Assembly: GCF_000513195.1 (NCBI RefSeq)
Contig: NZ_CBVI010000001.1
Coordinates: 1 to 64,000, forward strand
DNA: 64,000 nt
Direction of reading: 5' to 3'
DNA from: Bacteroides timonensis
Lineage (GTDB): Bacteria > Bacteroidota > Bacteroidia > Bacteroidales > Bacteroidaceae
Shown: positions 63,001 through 64,000 of the stretch, piece after piece
Position numbering within the stretch: position 1 is the stretch's first letter
Layout: each line of letters opens with the position of its first letter
The notes under the pieces: generated by a model
The model's input: only the letters and a program-made list of their open reading frames with translations
Databases searched by the model: none
What the model was told of the DNA's origin: nothing
Program-made: the position numbers and the translations under genes

Positions 63001-63543
63001 AGCCTTACTCAGGTAATAAAGGGCGTTCGCCTCATCCGTACCCACTGTCGGAGTTATGGTACGTATGTAATTCATATCTTGAGAAGGAGTATAATTTTCC
63101 GGTGTTTCCGGACCATCGTCTTCATCCGCATACAAGGATGTCCCTTCAAACGTCAGAGATATATCTACATCAGCACCACGTACACTCAGTAATACATAAT
63201 AGATTCCGGGATTGAAAGAGGAGGGTAGCATATTCCCTGGATTTTCGATGAAACCACCTTGTTCATCTAATATATTGATCATTATCGGCACACTTGAATA
63301 ATGTTTCAGTTGGACAATCATCGGTCTGTCAATATACATTTTATAATAAAGAAATAGTTTGGTGAACATGCCTATATTATAGCGACCGCTTTTAGTACAG
63401 GAGAAATGGTCTCCCTGAAATCTAACTTCAATAGCCTCTTCCATGCTTTGCCCAGTAGTTGGACCAGTTATCGCGTAAACCTGTGAACTGAAAAGCAGAC
63501 AGGTCAGCAAAACAGTTATATATCTGGTTAATTTAACGTTCAT
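60043..63543 (-). CDS. RHS/YD-repeat surface protein with DUF6443 and divergent C-terminal tail
   Basis: This 1166-aa secreted protein (signal peptide to SSQVYA, residue 24) has a DUF6443-like region (about 165-330; [32 protein letters not shown]), a long series of YD repeats (YNRR-type; [19 protein letters not shown]-like [10 protein letters not shown]) and the RHS core motif ([50 protein letters not shown]) near residues 970-1020. Then comes an AT-rich tail of about 140 residues, glycine-rich and beta-like ([22 protein letters not shown]), with no known toxin motif. In RHS proteins the shell is constant and the tail is exchanged, often as a toxin. Confidence 0.88.
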   Translation of the reverse strand: [1166 protein letters not shown]

Positions 63544-63554
63544 AATATTTAGTT

Positions 63555-64000
63555 TTATTCGTTTACAAAATGATAAGCATTTGTCTGAATCACTTCTGTC
63601 CGTCCTTTTTCGCTATGCCGATAGATTTGTGACAATCTCCCACTTGTATAATAGTTATAATAAATATTTCTACCATTTACAGCAGTACAAACTGTTATGT
63701 CCTTTCCATAACCAGCCCAATATGAATAGACTCTGGCTTGGGGCAGTTGCAAACGAACATTGTTGAGTGCAGAAATATCCGTTGCCGAGGCAGACAGGAG
63801 TTCCGGATTTTTCCCTAAAGCCGCACTTACTTCCTGATACGAAGCATTTTCTATGCGTGCCCTCAAGTTCTGTCCATAATGACTCCACAAAAAGACAATA
63901 TGCCGTGAACCATTTTCCACAGCTTCCACCGGGTTTCCGTATTTGTCATAGTGTGTATACTCTATCTTGCCAGCCAACTTCCCATTGCCATCAAACAGAG
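63555..64000 (-). CDS. RHS-locus upstream protein, C-terminal part (runs off window)
   Basis: The frame is open to the window edge, so only the last ~148 residues are seen. Visible motifs are FDGNGKLAGKIEYTHYDKYG, GSRHIVFLWSHYGQNLRARI and ENASYQEVSAALG, typical of the large protein that precedes DUF6443-RHS genes in Bacteroidetes. Its stop is 11 bp before the RHS start, so the two are co-transcribed. It ends in HFVNE without a T9SS-like domain. Confidence 0.7.
   Translation of the reverse strand, partial: LFDGNGKLAGKIEYTHYDKYGNPVEAVENGSRHIVFLWSHYGQNLRARIENASYQEVSAALGKNPELLSASATDISALNNVRLQLPQARVYSYWAGYGKDITVCTAVNGRNIYYNYYTSGRLSQIYRHSEKGRTEVIQTNAYHFVNE

Overview
The window is chromosomal DNA of a gut Bacteroides. 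The evidence is the SusC/SusD pairs, lipoprotein signal peptides ending in a lipobox Cys, TAnnTTTG promoter -7 boxes, STN-SusC/FecR/ECF-sigma signalling and a REG_PROP/Y_Y_Y sensor-regulator. It holds two glycan-use loci of opposite specificity, separated by a housekeeping block, with an RHS-type locus at the right edge. Species cannot be fixed from the sequence alone; the xylan locus resembles those of xylan degraders such as B. ovatus, B. intestinalis and B. cellulosilyticus.

Xylan region (about 1.9-27.9 kb, all minus strand). After an intact IS element (103-1817) and a small secreted protein come the core xylan genes: a SusC/D/C/D quartet, a DUF1735-type surface lipoprotein and a GH10 xylanase split by inserted carbohydrate-binding modules. 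This is the xusABCDE-xyn10 order known from Prevotella bryantii. Upstream are an acetylesterase, a GH115 alpha-glucuronidase, a GH31 glycosidase and the regulator. The regulator is unusual: it has the sensor propeller, transmembrane segment and AraC domain of a hybrid two-component system, but no ATPase or receiver domain, and Gln replaces the phospho-accepting His. Three promoters (before xusA, before GH115 and upstream of the regulator) share a motif: TTACAT copies 20-21 bp apart, the first starting exactly 62 bp from a CAAAnnTA (-7) box. The third appears to drive a 22-codon ORF.

Middle block (28.1-39.9 kb, plus strand): miaA (behind a duplicated promoter), a lipid kinase, kdsA, an M16 protease, a DUF5687/ABC pair, an NlpC/P60 lipoprotein, a TraB/GumN protein and a PAS histidine kinase preceded by a candidate structured RNA of about 245 nt.

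N-glycan region (40.2-56.9 kb, mostly minus strand): ECF sigma, FecR, STN-SusC, SusD, GH18 endo-N-acetylglucosaminidase, DUF1735-LamG surface protein, GH92, MFS transporter, GH130 phosphorylase and GH92. The gene set fits release of high-mannose N-glycans at the surface and their trimming to mannose and GlcNAc. A plus-strand promoter and strong terminator opposite the susC leader predict a DonS-type antisense sRNA.

Right edge (56.9-64 kb): an AAA-ATPase/PD-(D/E)XK protein, then an RHS locus with a divergent AT-rich tail, an RDD membrane protein and two tiny paralogous membrane proteins. The last three genes each end in the same CAGCCGGAT hairpin. Non-genic structure worth attention also includes two arrays of 22-bp repeats (16.55-16.75 kb), an 80-bp promoter duplication and two large palindromes.
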